Notes: generated by a model from the sequence alone, not told the origin. 64,000 nucleotides of DNA from an uncultured Spirochaetales bacterium (GCA_944388965.1 CALXKL010000001.1:1-64000); one strand, 5' to 3'; shown: positions 15,441-24,061, numbered from the stretch's first letter. Numbers and translations: made by a program.

Positions 15441-16003
15441 CATCTGCGGATCATCGCCGAGATTCTCTGGAAGTCCTGCGGGGTGTCCACGTCTGTTATG
15501 ACCGCATCCGTGGATGCCTCGTAGAAGTCATGGTCCATGCGCATGACCAGGTCCCTCATCAGCCCGTTGCCCGACCTGTAAGCCTCCACCGCTGTCTGCG
15601 ACAGGGCCACAGGATGCCCGGGACGGCCTGCAGATACAGGCCGCGCCGCATCATGGCCGCATAGATGACGTCCGCATTCAGCATATACGTCCCTGGTGAT
15701 GAAAGGCATGTCTGCAGGAAGTATCATCAGGGGACCGTCGACCATCTCCAGCGCAGAGCGTATGGACGTCTCCTGCCCGTTGGCATACGAGCCGTTGTAC
15801 AGTGTCCTGATGCCAAGACGCCGTGCCATTTCACATATGGCCTGGCTTTCGTGTCCCGTGACGACCAGCACGTCATCGGTGTACGACAGCGCGTTGCGCA
15901 TCGCGATCTCGACCAGACATGTATCTCCGATGGGGCATATGAGCTTGTTCTTTCCGCCCATCCTTGTGGACAGACCGGCTGCAAGGAGCACGACCTTCAT
16001 CAT
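15440..16003 (-). CDS. MobA-like NTP transferase (MocA/NTP_transf_3 type)
   Basis: A 187-residue enzyme of the nucleotidyltransferase family that includes MobA and MocA. The N-terminus carries the nucleotide-binding signature VVLLAAGLSTRMGGKNKL, followed by the NGSYANGQETSIRSAL segment and the metal motif LPADMPFI. The family activates molybdenum cofactor or sugars with CTP or GTP; no molybdenum gene is nearby, so the substrate is open. The start overlaps the transporter stop in the sequence ATGATG (16003 or 16000), so both are translated from one minus-strand mRNA. Confidence 0.82.
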   Translation of the reverse strand: MMKVVLLAAGLSTRMGGKNKLICPIGDTCLVEIAMRNALSYTDDVLVVTGHESQAICEMARRLGIRTLYNGSYANGQETSIRSALEMVDGPLMILPADMPFITRDVYAECGRHLCGHDAARPVSAGRPGHPVALSQTAVEAYRSGNGLMRDLVMRMDHDFYEASTDAVITDVDTPQDFQRISAMIRR

Positions 16004-16908
16004 AGCAGTGCGAACAGTACGGGCATCAGGACGAGTGCGAGCACTATCGAGACCGTGCTTGCGAATCCGACCAGCTCCACATCGCCCTTCAGGTCGGCCA
16101 CGAAGGCCGGACTCGCCGAGCTTATCGGGGCGAAGGCGGTTATCGCGACGGCCTTGCGGACTTCATAGGGGAAGGGGGCGAAGGTGAAGAACAGGAAGGC
16201 GATGAGTGCTGCCAGGGCGAGTCTGATGGCGTTGACCGTGAACACCTCCTTCAGCTTCGTCCTGTCCATGCTGAACTCGAGCATGAGTCCTATCATCACC
16301 ATTGCCATCGGTCCGTTCGCCGGACTGATCATGCCGGCGAACTCGAAGACCGCATCGGGAAGAGAGAGCCCGAGAATCGACAGCACCAGCATAGTGAAGT
16401 AGACGGTGAACGATGGCTTTCTGAAGATCGAGAGCACCGATGTGAGTGCATTGCGTCCCGGGTTCTCCCTGATCGCGAACGCGGTCACTATGAAGTTCAG
16501 CCCGAGGCACATTGGCGAGTTGCCCATGTCGAAGAGGCAGGTCGCCACGACTCCTGTAGCCCCCAGTATCCCCGAGACGAAGGGGAGGGTGAAGTTCCCT
16601 ATGTTGTATGCCGGCAACTCCAGCATGTAGTATATCCTCTCGTCTCTTGTCGAATGCCTGGTGATGCCGAATCCGACGAGGAGCATGAGCCAGTTCGCGG
16701 CGAAGGAAATGAGCGGTATGACCATATAGGTCCAGTCGAACACGAACGTACGGAAGCTGACCAGTATTGCGCATGGCAATGTTATGTTGAGGACTATGCG
16801 CGCAAGAGAAACCCCATCATCCTTGCTCAGGACGCCCAGCTTCTTGGCGATGTAGCCGACCACCACCATGAGCAGGAAGAATCCCGCCCTCACGAGTATC
16901 TGTGTCAT
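16000..16908 (-). CDS. AEC-family membrane transporter (auxin efflux carrier type)
   Basis: A 302-residue integral membrane protein with about eight to ten hydrophobic helices and the two-fold AEC pattern: FFLLMVVVGYIAKKLGVLS at the start, the LPCAIL break, and late segments with LPVF-like ends. Members move malate, malonate or other small carboxylates. The start at 16908 is supported by GGAGG about 9 bases upstream on the minus strand; the frame is open further upstream but runs across the DUF554 gene. It is first in a two-gene unit with the nucleotidyltransferase and divergent from the DUF554 gene. Confidence 0.85.
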   Translation of the reverse strand: MTQILVRAGFFLLMVVVGYIAKKLGVLSKDDGVSLARIVLNITLPCAILVSFRTFVFDWTYMVIPLISFAANWLMLLVGFGITRHSTRDERIYYMLELPAYNIGNFTLPFVSGILGATGVVATCLFDMGNSPMCLGLNFIVTAFAIRENPGRNALTSVLSIFRKPSFTVYFTMLVLSILGLSLPDAVFEFAGMISPANGPMAMVMIGLMLEFSMDRTKLKEVFTVNAIRLALAALIAFLFFTFAPFPYEVRKAVAITAFAPISSASPAFVADLKGDVELVGFASTVSIVLALVLMPVLFALL

Positions 16909-17008
16909 TTCCAGCCTCCACCTCCACCAGACGATGATAGCAGAAATGTCGTGGTGAACTGAATAGCGATGTTGCAATTCGCAATGCGTGTGAATAGAAT
17001 CCTCAGAC

Positions 17009-17692
17009 ATGATAGCCACACTGGTCAATGCCCTGGCCGTGCTAGTCGGTACGGCAGCCGGTCTGCTTCTCAGAAGGAGCATATCCCCGTCGTTCAAGAC
17101 GATCGTGATGTCGTCTTCCGGCATCGTCACCCTCGTCCTCGGACTGCAGATGGCCTTCGAGGTCCCTTCCCCCATCGCGGCGCTGTTCGCATTGCTGCTG
17201 GGCGGCTTCATCGGCTTCGCCATCGGAATCGAGGACCGCGTGCTCTCCCTGGGCCGGAGGCTTGGAGGACAGCAGGGGGGAGGCGAGTTCGCCCGTGGCT
17301 TCCTCAACGCCTCGCTGCTGTTCTGCACCGGGTCGATGAGCATCGTTGGCGCCATCGAGGCCGGAACATCCGGTGACTACGAGCTGATACTGATAAAGAG
17401 CATCATGGACGGTTTCATGGCCGTGGTATTCGCCGCAAGCTACGGCAAGGGCGTGGCGGCCAGTGTCGTCACGATTCTCGTCTACCAGGGCTTCTTCACT
17501 CTCCTGGGGGGCTGGATCGAGCCTCTGCTCGGGGCGGATGGCATACAGGCGATGTCTGCCACAGGCGGATTCCTCCTGGTCTTCTTGGCTCTGGGTCTTC
17601 TGGACATAAGCCATGTGCAGACCGGCAACTTTCTGCCCGCGCTTGTGCTTGCACCTGTGATGCAGTATCTGTATTCCCTTCTGCCTCTATGA
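17009..17692 (+). CDS. DUF554 family membrane protein
   Basis: A 227-residue protein with about six to seven hydrophobic helices. It matches the DUF554 (YdfK-like) pattern: start MIATLVNALAVLVGTAAGLLL, then GIVTLVLGLQMA, LLLGGFIGFAIGIE and FLNASLLFCTGSMSIVGAI. The family is widespread and lacks an established function; a transport role is possible. It is a single gene, divergent from the AEC transporter and convergent with glycogen phosphorylase. No good Shine-Dalgarno precedes ATG 17009. Confidence 0.87.
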   Translation: MIATLVNALAVLVGTAAGLLLRRSISPSFKTIVMSSSGIVTLVLGLQMAFEVPSPIAALFALLLGGFIGFAIGIEDRVLSLGRRLGGQQGGGEFARGFLNASLLFCTGSMSIVGAIEAGTSGDYELILIKSIMDGFMAVVFAASYGKGVAASVVTILVYQGFFTLLGGWIEPLLGADGIQAMSATGGFLLVFLALGLLDISHVQTGNFLPALVLAPVMQYLYSLLPL

Positions 17693-17697
17693 CGAAA

Positions 17698-17726
17698 GAG
17701 GAGGCCGCCATGACTGGGGCCTCCTC
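17698..17726 (+). terminator. Hairpin between convergent DUF554 and glgP genes
   Basis: A perfect 9-bp stem GAGGAGGCC (17698-17706) / GGCCTCCTC (17718-17726). It lies 6 bases after the DUF554 stop and 34 bases after the end of glgP, so it can serve both directions. Confidence 0.55.
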
Positions 17727-17759
17727 GATCTGGAAATCTGTCGACGCAGGTGCGTGACG

Positions 17760-20291
17760 CTATTTCCTCTCCTTTCTGAAGAGGGGGTTGAACGCATCCT
17801 CGAGGACAGTGTCCTTTGTGCTCCTCTTCACGGGGCAGGGCTTCACATGCCAGATGTCGTCCGCATATTCCATGATCGTCCTGTCGGAGGAGAACTTGCC
17901 GGAGCAGGCGATGTTGATGATCGCCTTCCTGTTGAACTGGTCAAAGTCGTCCCTGTACAGGTCGGTGGCCTCGTTGTGCCTCTCGTGATACATCCTCAGG
18001 TCTGCGAAGACGCAGTACTTGTCACCGTAGTCGAACAGCGATCTGCGCACCGGCTCGAAGATGTTGGGCTCGTTGAGGTTGAAGTGGTTGGAGTCGATGA
18101 GCTCGACGACTCTTCTGATGCCTTCGTCCTCCGCGACCCACCTTGCCGGATCGTAGTTCTTCTTCAGCTCGACGATCTCCTCCTCGGTATGGCCGAAGAT
18201 GAAGATGTTGTCGCGGCCGACCTCCTCGGCGATCTCGACGTTCGCACCGTCGAGGGTGCCCATGGTGAGCGCACCGTTGATCATGAACTTCATGTTGCCC
18301 GTACCGGAGGCCTCTAGACCGGCCGTCGAGATCTGCTCGGAGATGTTCGTGCATGGAATCACGTGCTCGGCCATCGTGACGCGGTAGTTGGGCATGAAGT
18401 ACACTGCAAGGCGGCCCTTCACCGCGGGGTCGTGGTTGATGACATGGGCTATGTTGTTTATGAACTTGATGATGAGCTTCGCGTTGACATAGCCCGGTGC
18501 GGCCTTGCCTCCGAAGAGGAACGTCGTCGGCGGGAATGATGCCGCGAACGCGCTGTCGTTCCTGAGCCTGTCGTAGATCATCAGGATGTTCAGGGCGTTC
18601 ATCAGCTGTCTCTTGTATTCATGGATTCTCTTGACCTGGACATCCATGATCGTGTCCGGATCGATGATGATCCCGCTGTCCCTCCTGAGGAATTCCGCCG
18701 CGCGTATCTTCGCATCATGCTTGATCTTCGCGAAATCCTCGCGGAACGCCTTGTCGTCGGCGAAGGGGCGCAGTCTGGATATCTGGGAGAAGTCCGTGAT
18801 CCATCCGTCTCCAATCGCCTCGCTGATCTTCGCGGCGAGCCTGGGGTTTGCGTCAAGCAGCCAGCGGCGCTGCGTGATGCCGTTGGTCTTGTTGTTGAAC
18901 CTGTCGGGGAAGATCGTGTTGAACTCCGGGAACATCGATGTCCTGAGAAGGTCCGAGTGGAGCTGGGCCACACCGTTCGTGCTGTGCGTTCCGACGATGG
19001 CGAGGTTCGCCATGCGGACCATCTTCGGATTGGACTCCTCTATGATGGACACCTTGGCGATCCTGTCGCTCTGCATCGGGAAGAACGTCGCAGCCTTCTG
19101 GATGAAGCGGTGGTTGATTTCGTAGATGATCTGCATGTGGCGGGGCAGTATGGACTCGAGCATCGGAATCGACCACTTCTCGAGCGCCTCGGGCATGAGC
19201 GTGTGGTTGGTGTAGCCGAGAGTCCTTACCGTGATGTCCCATGCGTCATCCCAGGAGAGGTTCTCCTGGTCGATGAGTATCCTCATCAGCTCGGGGACCG
19301 CGATGGACGGATGGGTGTCGTTGAGCTGGATGGCGGCCTCGTCGGGGAACTTCTTCCAGTTGAACCTGCCGGTCCTCTTGAAGCGTCTGACGATGTCGGC
19401 CAGGGAGCAGGCGACGAAGAAATACTGCTGCTTCAGTCTCAGCTCCTTGCCCATGTACAGCGTGTCGTTGGGATACAGGACCTGGGAGATGTTCTCGGCA
19501 TTGATCTTGTGGCGTACCGCCTCGGTGTAGTCTCCGGAGTTGAACTCCTGGAAGCTGAATTCCATGGGAGACTGGGCAGACCAGAGCCTGAGCGTGTTTA
19601 TCGTCCTTCCGCCATAGCCGATGATCGGCGTGTCGTATGCCATTCCGTTGACCTGTTCGGCCGGGATCCACTTGAATATGTCGCGTCCGTTCTCCCTGAT
19701 CACCTTGACCTCGCCACCGAAGTAGACGGGGTAGGTCAGGTCGCTCCTCTTGACCTCCCATGGATTGCCGTCCTTGAGCCAGTTGTCCGGCTGCTCGACC
19801 TGCCAGCCGTTCCTGACCTGCTGGTTGAAGATTCCGTAGTTGTATCTGATTCCATAGCCATATGCCGGAATCTCGAGCGTCGCGAGACTGTCGAGGAAGC
19901 AGGCGGCCAGACGACCGAGTCCTCCGTTGCCAAGTCCTGCATCCGGCTCCTGGTCGACGAGGTCCTCCAGCTGGTAGCCGAGGGATGAAAGCGCCTCCCT
20001 GACGGGCTTCTCGAGTCCGAGGTTGATGATGTTGTTCGTCATCGCCCTGCCCATCAGGAACTCAAGCGAGAGGTAGTACACCCTCTTGGCGCTCTTGGCG
20101 CGCTGCGTCTTGCGGGACAGGTCCCACTGATGGATGACCCTGTCCCTGATGGCCATGGCCAGTGCCTGGTAGCGTGCCTCCTCGGTGGTATGATATACGT
20201 CTGCGTCGAATGTGTACTTGAGCTGCTCTGCGAAATCCTGGGCGATGTCCTTCGCGGCATGTCCGTATCTCGTACGAGGTTCTGTTGCCAT
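17760..20291 (-). CDS. glgP: Glycogen/maltodextrin phosphorylase
   Basis: An 843-residue enzyme that releases glucose-1-phosphate from glycogen or maltodextrins using pyridoxal phosphate. The family pattern is clear: YYLSLEFLMGRAMTNN, the glycine-rich DAGLGNGGLGRLAACFLDS near residue 117, and the cofactor site EASGTGNMKFMINGALTMGT with the PLP lysine near residue 560. Length is typical. The minus-strand start at 20291 has AGGAGG 7 bases upstream. It is a single gene, divergent from the tRNA-Thr/rpmG cluster; no other glycogen gene is in the window. Confidence 0.95.
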   Translation of the reverse strand: MATEPRTRYGHAAKDIAQDFAEQLKYTFDADVYHTTEEARYQALAMAIRDRVIHQWDLSRKTQRAKSAKRVYYLSLEFLMGRAMTNNIINLGLEKPVREALSSLGYQLEDLVDQEPDAGLGNGGLGRLAACFLDSLATLEIPAYGYGIRYNYGIFNQQVRNGWQVEQPDNWLKDGNPWEVKRSDLTYPVYFGGEVKVIRENGRDIFKWIPAEQVNGMAYDTPIIGYGGRTINTLRLWSAQSPMEFSFQEFNSGDYTEAVRHKINAENISQVLYPNDTLYMGKELRLKQQYFFVACSLADIVRRFKRTGRFNWKKFPDEAAIQLNDTHPSIAVPELMRILIDQENLSWDDAWDITVRTLGYTNHTLMPEALEKWSIPMLESILPRHMQIIYEINHRFIQKAATFFPMQSDRIAKVSIIEESNPKMVRMANLAIVGTHSTNGVAQLHSDLLRTSMFPEFNTIFPDRFNNKTNGITQRRWLLDANPRLAAKISEAIGDGWITDFSQISRLRPFADDKAFREDFAKIKHDAKIRAAEFLRRDSGIIIDPDTIMDVQVKRIHEYKRQLMNALNILMIYDRLRNDSAFAASFPPTTFLFGGKAAPGYVNAKLIIKFINNIAHVINHDPAVKGRLAVYFMPNYRVTMAEHVIPCTNISEQISTAGLEASGTGNMKFMINGALTMGTLDGANVEIAEEVGRDNIFIFGHTEEEIVELKKNYDPARWVAEDEGIRRVVELIDSNHFNLNEPNIFEPVRRSLFDYGDKYCVFADLRMYHERHNEATDLYRDDFDQFNRKAIINIACSGKFSSDRTIMEYADDIWHVKPCPVKRSTKDTVLEDAFNPLFRKERK

Positions 20292-20333
20292 ATTGCCTCC
20301 TGTTTATCTATAGAAATATGAAAAGCAACCGTC

Positions 20334-20345
20334 TAACTATAGTTA
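20334..20345. promoter_or_regulatory. Perfect 12-bp palindrome between glgP and tRNA-Thr
   Basis: TAACTATAGTTA is its own reverse complement and lies 43 bases upstream of the glgP start, near its likely -35 (TTAGAC on the minus strand, about 20328-20333). It could be an operator for glgP. No regulator is identified. Confidence 0.3.
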
Positions 20346-20401
20346 ACTTCCCGCATATTGAGCAAGAGCCGGACCCGATGAGCCTATGCGTGGAAAACAT
20401 A

Positions 20402-20431
20402 TTGACAAAGAGCTTCGCCTTCTGATAGATT
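20402..20431 (+). promoter_or_regulatory. Candidate promoter of tRNA-Thr and the secE-rpoBC cluster
   Basis: TTGACA (20402-20407), 18 bases, TAGATT (20426-20431). The start point would be near 20438, about 55 bases before tRNA-Thr. Confidence 0.55.
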
Positions 20432-20493
20432 TCCGTTTGCATGTTGTGCCGTGCCTTACCAGCACGTGCGGAAGTGCATCCGAATACTTGATC

Positions 20494-20566
20494 GCCCTTG
20501 TAGCTCAGTCGGTAGAGCACCACCATGGTAAGGTGGGGGTCAGCGGTTCAAATCCGCTCGGGGGCT
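20494..20566 (+). tRNA. tRNA-Thr (anticodon GGT)
   Basis: A cloverleaf of 73 bases. Acceptor GCCCTTG pairs with CGGGGGC (two G-U pairs). The D stem starts GCTC, the anticodon stem CCACC/GGTGG holds the loop ATGGTAA, and the T arm is AGCGG-TTCAAAT-CCGCT. The discriminator is T and CCA is not encoded. It is first in the cluster before rpmG. Confidence 0.93.
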
Positions 20567-20601
20567 TGTTCCACTAGGGAAGTCCGAGGAGAACCATAGA
20601 T

Positions 20602-20781
20602 ATGGCCAATGCTAAGAAGAACACACCCGTCGAGAAGATTGCACTGCAGTGCACGGAGTGCAAGCAGAAGAACTATACCACACAGAAGAACCGCCGCAAC
20701 ACCACCGGCAAGCTCGAACTGATGAAGTACTGCCCGTTCGAGAGGAAGCACACTCTCCACAGGGAGACGAAGATCAAGTAG
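20602..20781 (+). CDS. rpmG: 50S ribosomal protein L33
   Basis: A 59-residue basic protein of the large subunit near the E site. It has the L33 pattern [17 protein letters not shown] and [16 protein letters not shown]. Three cysteines are present (CxxC plus one), so zinc binding is uncertain. It lies between tRNA-Thr and tRNA-Trp, the same neighbourhood as in other spirochaetes and many other phyla (before secE-nusG). GAGGAGAACC lies upstream of ATG 20602. Confidence 0.95.
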   Translation: MANAKKNTPVEKIALQCTECKQKNYTTQKNRRNTTGKLELMKYCPFERKHTLHRETKIK

Positions 20782-20800
20782 GCGTCACGCCAAAGGGATC

Positions 20801-20901
20801 GCCGAGGTACGAGCGGGTTAGTAGCTCCAACGGTTAGAGCACTGGTCTCCAAAACCGGGTGTTGTACGTTCGAATCGTACCTGACCCGCTGGTACCTCGG
20901 C
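20801..20901 (+). promoter_or_regulatory. Helix extending the tRNA-Trp acceptor stem
   Basis: The 14 bases before tRNA-Trp (20801-20814) pair with the 14 bases from its discriminator on (20888-20901), all but one position (G-G at 20811/20891). This continues the acceptor stem to about 20 bp in the precursor RNA. It may guide excision of the tRNA from the rpmG-secE mRNA. Confidence 0.6.
20815..20888 (+). tRNA. tRNA-Trp (anticodon CCA)
   Basis: A cloverleaf of 74 bases. Acceptor GGGTTAG pairs with CTGACCC, the D stem is GCTC/GAGC, the anticodon stem CTGGT/ACCGG holds the loop CTCCAAA, and the T arm is GTACG-TTCGAAT-CGTAC. The discriminator is G, as expected for Trp. It lies in the classic place between rpmG and secE. 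Confidence 0.95.
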
Positions 20902-20920
20902 AGAAGGGAGGATAAGACTG

Positions 20921-21103
20921 ATGTTCAAGAAGATCGGAAGATATTTCAGGGATTGCGTGCTGGAGATGAAGAAGGTCTCCTGGCCTGGCCGTGCCGAGGT
21001 CCTGCAGTCCGCCAAGATCGTCATCCTTTCCACGATTGTGTTCGCGATCATTCTCGGTCTGGTCGATTTCGTGCTGCTCAGAGGGCTCTACCTGGTTTTC
21101 TAG
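20921..21103 (+). CDS. secE: Preprotein translocase subunit SecE
   Basis: A 60-residue single-spanning membrane protein that clamps SecY in the export channel. It has the conserved amphipathic part KKVSWPGRAEV (residues 17-27) and one transmembrane helix (about 33-55). This is the short form found in many bacteria. It sits between tRNA-Trp and nusG, 12 bases before nusG; GGGAGGATAAG precedes ATG 20921. Confidence 0.95.
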   Translation: MFKKIGRYFRDCVLEMKKVSWPGRAEVLQSAKIVILSTIVFAIILGLVDFVLLRGLYLVF

Positions 21104-21115
21104 GGTTCAAGACAA

Positions 21116-21682
21116 ATGGCTAAAGGTTGGTACATCGTACATACATATTCCGGATACGAGCAGAAGATCCAGAGAACGATATTCAAGCTCAGGGAGATGG
21201 ATACCGACTTCGCTCTTGTCGTGTCCGACGTGAAGGTCCCGATGGAGACCGTCACCGAGATCAAGGACGGCAAGAAGAAGGAGGTCAAGAGGAAGATCCT
21301 CCCCGGATACATCCTGGTCGAGATCGACTTCCCTGAAGACGGCACCTGGAAGAACACGTATTCCAAGATCAAGAGGATCCAGGGCGTCACGGGATTCGTA
21401 TCGGCGATGGAAGGACGCAAGCCACAGCCTCTCTCCGCCGCGGAGATGAAGGGCATAATGCAGAAGACGGGAGAGGTTCCGACCGAGAAGGAGTTCCGCC
21501 CGAAGCAGAACTTCGAGGTTGGCGAGGAGGTCAAGATAATCGACGGCCCCTTCGAATCCTTCAGCGGCACGATCGACGAGATCGATGCCGTCAAGGGCAA
21601 GCTTCGCGTCTCTGTTCAGATATTCGGTCGATCCACCCCCGTGGAGGTCGAGTTCACACAGGCGGAGAAGGTCGAATACTGA
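21116..21682 (+). CDS. nusG: Transcription elongation/termination factor NusG
   Basis: A 188-residue factor that binds RNA polymerase and couples it to ribosomes or Rho. The NGN domain starts WYIVHTYSGYEQKIQ and holds KRKILPGYILVEI and GVTGFV. The C-terminal KOW domain (about 130-188) has VGEEVKIIDGPFESFSGTI. Length is normal with no inserted domain. It is the last gene before the structured leader of rplK. Confidence 0.96.
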   Translation: MAKGWYIVHTYSGYEQKIQRTIFKLREMDTDFALVVSDVKVPMETVTEIKDGKKKEVKRKILPGYILVEIDFPEDGTWKNTYSKIKRIQGVTGFVSAMEGRKPQPLSAAEMKGIMQKTGEVPTEKEFRPKQNFEVGEEVKIIDGPFESFSGTIDEIDAVKGKLRVSVQIFGRSTPVEVEFTQAEKVEY

Positions 21683-21689
21683 GAATGTC

Positions 21690-21785
21690 GGACGGACGCT
21701 TGACAGTCCGTCCTTCATGCGATTTTTGACATGTCAAGCTGAAACAGTTCACTCCCTGCACGACACGTCGTCGTACAGGTGGGAG
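21690..21785 (+). promoter_or_regulatory. Structured leader upstream of rplK
   Basis: The 190-base gap between nusG and rplK holds three elements: a perfect 8-bp hairpin GGACGGAC/GTCCGTCC (21690-21713) with T runs after it, the palindrome TTGACATGTCAA (21726-21737), and a stem-loop of CTCCC/GGGAG enclosing ACGAC/GTCGT (21752-21785). L1 represses its own rplK-rplA mRNA in other bacteria, so the last element is a candidate L1 site; I cannot confirm its conserved core. Confidence 0.45.
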
Positions 21786-21872
21786 CCAGATCGTATGACT
21801 GGCGTTATAACCAGCGCATGGCCCAGCTTATCGGTCACCTCAGACCAGGCCAATGCGTAAGGAGAAGGAATT

Positions 21873-22304
21873 ATGGCAAAGAAGAAGGTTACTGCAGTCA
21901 TCAAGTTGCAGTGTCCTGCCCAGAAGGCCACCCCGGCACCCCCTATCGGACCGGCACTTGGCCCTCACGGAGTCAGCGCCCCGCAGTTCGTCCAGCAGTT
22001 CAATGACAAGACGAAGGGCTACGAGCCGGGTCTGATCCTCCCTGTCATCATCACCGTCTATCAGGACAAGAGCTTCACGTTCATCCTGAAGACGCCGCCT
22101 GCAGCCGTCCTCATCAAGAAGGCGCTTGGGTTGCAGACCGCAAGTGGTACCCCCAACAAGAACAAGGTCGGTACCCTCACTCAGGCACAGCTCACCGAAA
22201 TCGCGCAGACCAAGCTCCCTGATCTCAATGCCTACGACATCGAGGCGGCAAAGAAGATCATAGCCGGTACTGCACGTTCCATGGGCGTAGAGGTGGAGAA
22301 GTAA
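21873..22304 (+). CDS. rplK: 50S ribosomal protein L11
   Basis: A 143-residue protein that binds the GTPase-centre RNA of 23S rRNA and is needed for stringent signalling. It has the pattern [20 protein letters not shown] near the N-terminus (the proline-rich thiostrepton loop) and the C-terminal RNA-binding part [13 protein letters not shown] and [20 protein letters not shown] precedes ATG 21873. rplA follows one base after the stop. Confidence 0.97.
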   Translation: MAKKKVTAVIKLQCPAQKATPAPPIGPALGPHGVSAPQFVQQFNDKTKGYEPGLILPVIITVYQDKSFTFILKTPPAAVLIKKALGLQTASGTPNKNKVGTLTQAQLTEIAQTKLPDLNAYDIEAAKKIIAGTARSMGVEVEK

Positions 22305-22305
22305 G

Positions 22306-22986
22306 ATGAAGAGAGGAAAGAAATACCAGGAAGCCGCAAAGAAGGTCGACAGAAGCAAGCTGTACAGCCTCGAGGAGGCATCCCAGCTTGTGAAGGACTG
22401 CGCATTCGCGAAGTTCACCGAGACTGTCGAGATCTCCGTCAGCCTCAACCTCAAGAAGAGCCAGTCCGTCAGGGATACGGTCGTCCTTCCCAACCAGTTC
22501 CAGGCACAGAAGAGGATCCTCGTATTCGCCAAGGGCGAGAAGGCGCAGGAGGCTCTCGATGCCGGTGCTGCATATGTCGGTGATACCGATCTGATCGAGA
22601 AGGTCCGCTCTGGCTGGATGGACTTCGACGTCGCCGTCGCCACTCCCGACATGATGAAGGACGTAGGCCGCCTCGGACCGATTCTCGGACGCAGGGGTCT
22701 GATGCCCAACCCGAAGACGCACACGGTCACCAACGACATCAAGGAGGCTCTCTCCGAGTTGAACAAGGGTCGCGTCGAGTTCAGGGCTGACAAGACCGGT
22801 GTCGTCCATCTCGCGATCGGCAAGGTCGACATGGATGCCGCTGCAATCGCCGAGAACGCCAAGGCCACGATCGACGAGATCGTCAGGAAGAAGCCGGCGG
22901 ATGCAAAGGGTGATTTCGTCCTTTCCGTCGCGATGTCGTCCACCATGGGCCCCGGTGTTCCAGTCGACTTCAAGTCGGTTCTTTAA
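22306..22986 (+). CDS. rplA: 50S ribosomal protein L1
   Basis: A 226-residue protein of the mobile L1 stalk that helps release E-site tRNA; in other bacteria it also represses its own mRNA. It has the typical start [14 protein letters not shown], then [22 protein letters not shown] and [17 protein letters not shown]. It starts one base after rplK and ends 12 bases before rplJ. Confidence 0.97.
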   Translation: MKRGKKYQEAAKKVDRSKLYSLEEASQLVKDCAFAKFTETVEISVSLNLKKSQSVRDTVVLPNQFQAQKRILVFAKGEKAQEALDAGAAYVGDTDLIEKVRSGWMDFDVAVATPDMMKDVGRLGPILGRRGLMPNPKTHTVTNDIKEALSELNKGRVEFRADKTGVVHLAIGKVDMDAAAIAENAKATIDEIVRKKPADAKGDFVLSVAMSSTMGPGVPVDFKSVL

Positions 22987-22998
22987 GGAGGAATGTGT

Positions 22999-23520
22999 AT
23001 GGACAACTATCAGACACGCGTAACCCCCGCGAAGGAAGATGCGGTCAAGGCTCTCAAGGAAGAGTTCGAGGGATACAACGGCTTCATTTTCACCGACTAT
23101 CGTGGAATGACGGTCGCACAGATCACCGAGCTGAGGAACACCCTCAGGAAGAACGATGCACAGTACAGGGTCGTCAAGAACCGCTACGCGAAGATCGCCT
23201 TCAGGAACCTCGGCAAGTCCGGTGCCGACGACCAGATGGTCGGCCCGACCGCCGTCGCCCTTGCCAAGGGTGATGAGACCAATGTCGTCGCGAAGGCGCT
23301 GTTCGAGGCTATCAAGAACGGCGTGCCGATGCAGGTCAAGGGTGCAATCGTCGATGGAGAGGTCATGGACGGAGCCCAGATCGAGGCTCTCTCCAAGCTT
23401 CCTACCAAGCTCGAGCTCATCGCTTCTCTCATGGGAACCATGAAGGCTCCTGTCCAGAAGCTTGCCGCTACGCTGCTTGCGTATGTCGAATCGAAGGGTG
23501 GAGTGCCATCCGAAAACTGA
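22999..23520 (+). CDS. rplJ: 50S ribosomal protein L10
   Basis: A 173-residue protein that anchors L7/L12 dimers on the ribosome. It carries the family pattern GFIFTDYRGMTVAQITELRNTLRK, VVKNRYAKIAF and the C-terminal helix that binds L7/L12. ATG 22999 is preferred to 22993 because AGGAGG (22986-22991) then has normal spacing. It follows rplA closely; the gap to rplL is 71 bases. Confidence 0.95.
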   Translation: MDNYQTRVTPAKEDAVKALKEEFEGYNGFIFTDYRGMTVAQITELRNTLRKNDAQYRVVKNRYAKIAFRNLGKSGADDQMVGPTAVALAKGDETNVVAKALFEAIKNGVPMQVKGAIVDGEVMDGAQIEALSKLPTKLELIASLMGTMKAPVQKLAATLLAYVESKGGVPSEN

Positions 23521-23591
23521 ACGATACGGTCCTAGTCTTCGTTGTTGTAACCTGCTAGACCGTTGGAAATATCTTAATAGGAGAAGATAAT

Positions 23592-23969
23592 ATGGCTACT
23601 AAGGAAGAAATTCTCGAATCAATCGCACAGATGTCCGTCATGGATGTCGCCGACCTCATCAAGATGATGGAGGAGAAGTTCGGTGTGCAGGCTGCTGCCG
23701 CTGCTGTCGCAGTCGTCGGTGGTGCCGCTGGTGGGGACGCTCCTGCAGAAGAGGAGCAGACGGAGTTCAACGTCACCCTCAAGAGCGTCGATGCCGCCAA
23801 GAAGATCGCCTGCATCAAGGAAGTCCGTGCCATCACCGGCCTCGGCCTGAAGGAGGCCAAGGACCTCTGTGAGAACGGTGGCATGATCAAGGAGGCCGTC
23901 AGCAAGGAGGAGGCTGCATCCATCAAGGAGAAGCTCGAGGCTGCCGGTTGTGTCGTCGAGGTCAAATAA
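23592..23969 (+). CDS. rplL: 50S ribosomal protein L7/L12
   Basis: A 125-residue stalk protein that recruits translational GTPases. It has an N-terminal dimer helix, an Ala/Gly-rich hinge (about 35-50: [14 protein letters not shown]) and a C-terminal domain [40 protein letters not shown] with the G-protein contact. AATAGGAGAAG precedes ATG 23592. It is followed by a 150-base leader before rpoB. Confidence 0.97.
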   Translation: MATKEEILESIAQMSVMDVADLIKMMEEKFGVQAAAAAVAVVGGAAGGDAPAEEEQTEFNVTLKSVDAAKKIACIKEVRAITGLGLKEAKDLCENGGMIKEAVSKEEAASIKEKLEAAGCVVEVK

Positions 23970-23982
23970 GACCCATGATATC

Positions 23983-24061
23983 GTGGGGAGGGGCCTTGGT
24001 CCTTCCTCACAGGATGCGCCACTGCGGGGCGGAAGCCCCCCGGTGGCTTAATCTGTCTTTT
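23983..24061 (+). promoter_or_regulatory. Two hairpins between rplL and rpoB (attenuator-like)
   Basis: First stem: GTGGGGAGGG with CCTTCCTCAC (23983-24010). Second: GCCAC/GTGGC enclosing GGGGC-GGAA-GCCCC (24018-24047), followed by TTAATCTGTCTTTT. The second resembles a partial terminator, as in the rplL-rpoB attenuator of other bacteria. Confidence 0.5.

Noticed and set aside
20494-20566. An encoded CCA end or paired flanks for tRNA-Thr
   Set aside because: The bases after the discriminator are TGT, and the flanks are not complementary, unlike at tRNA-Trp.
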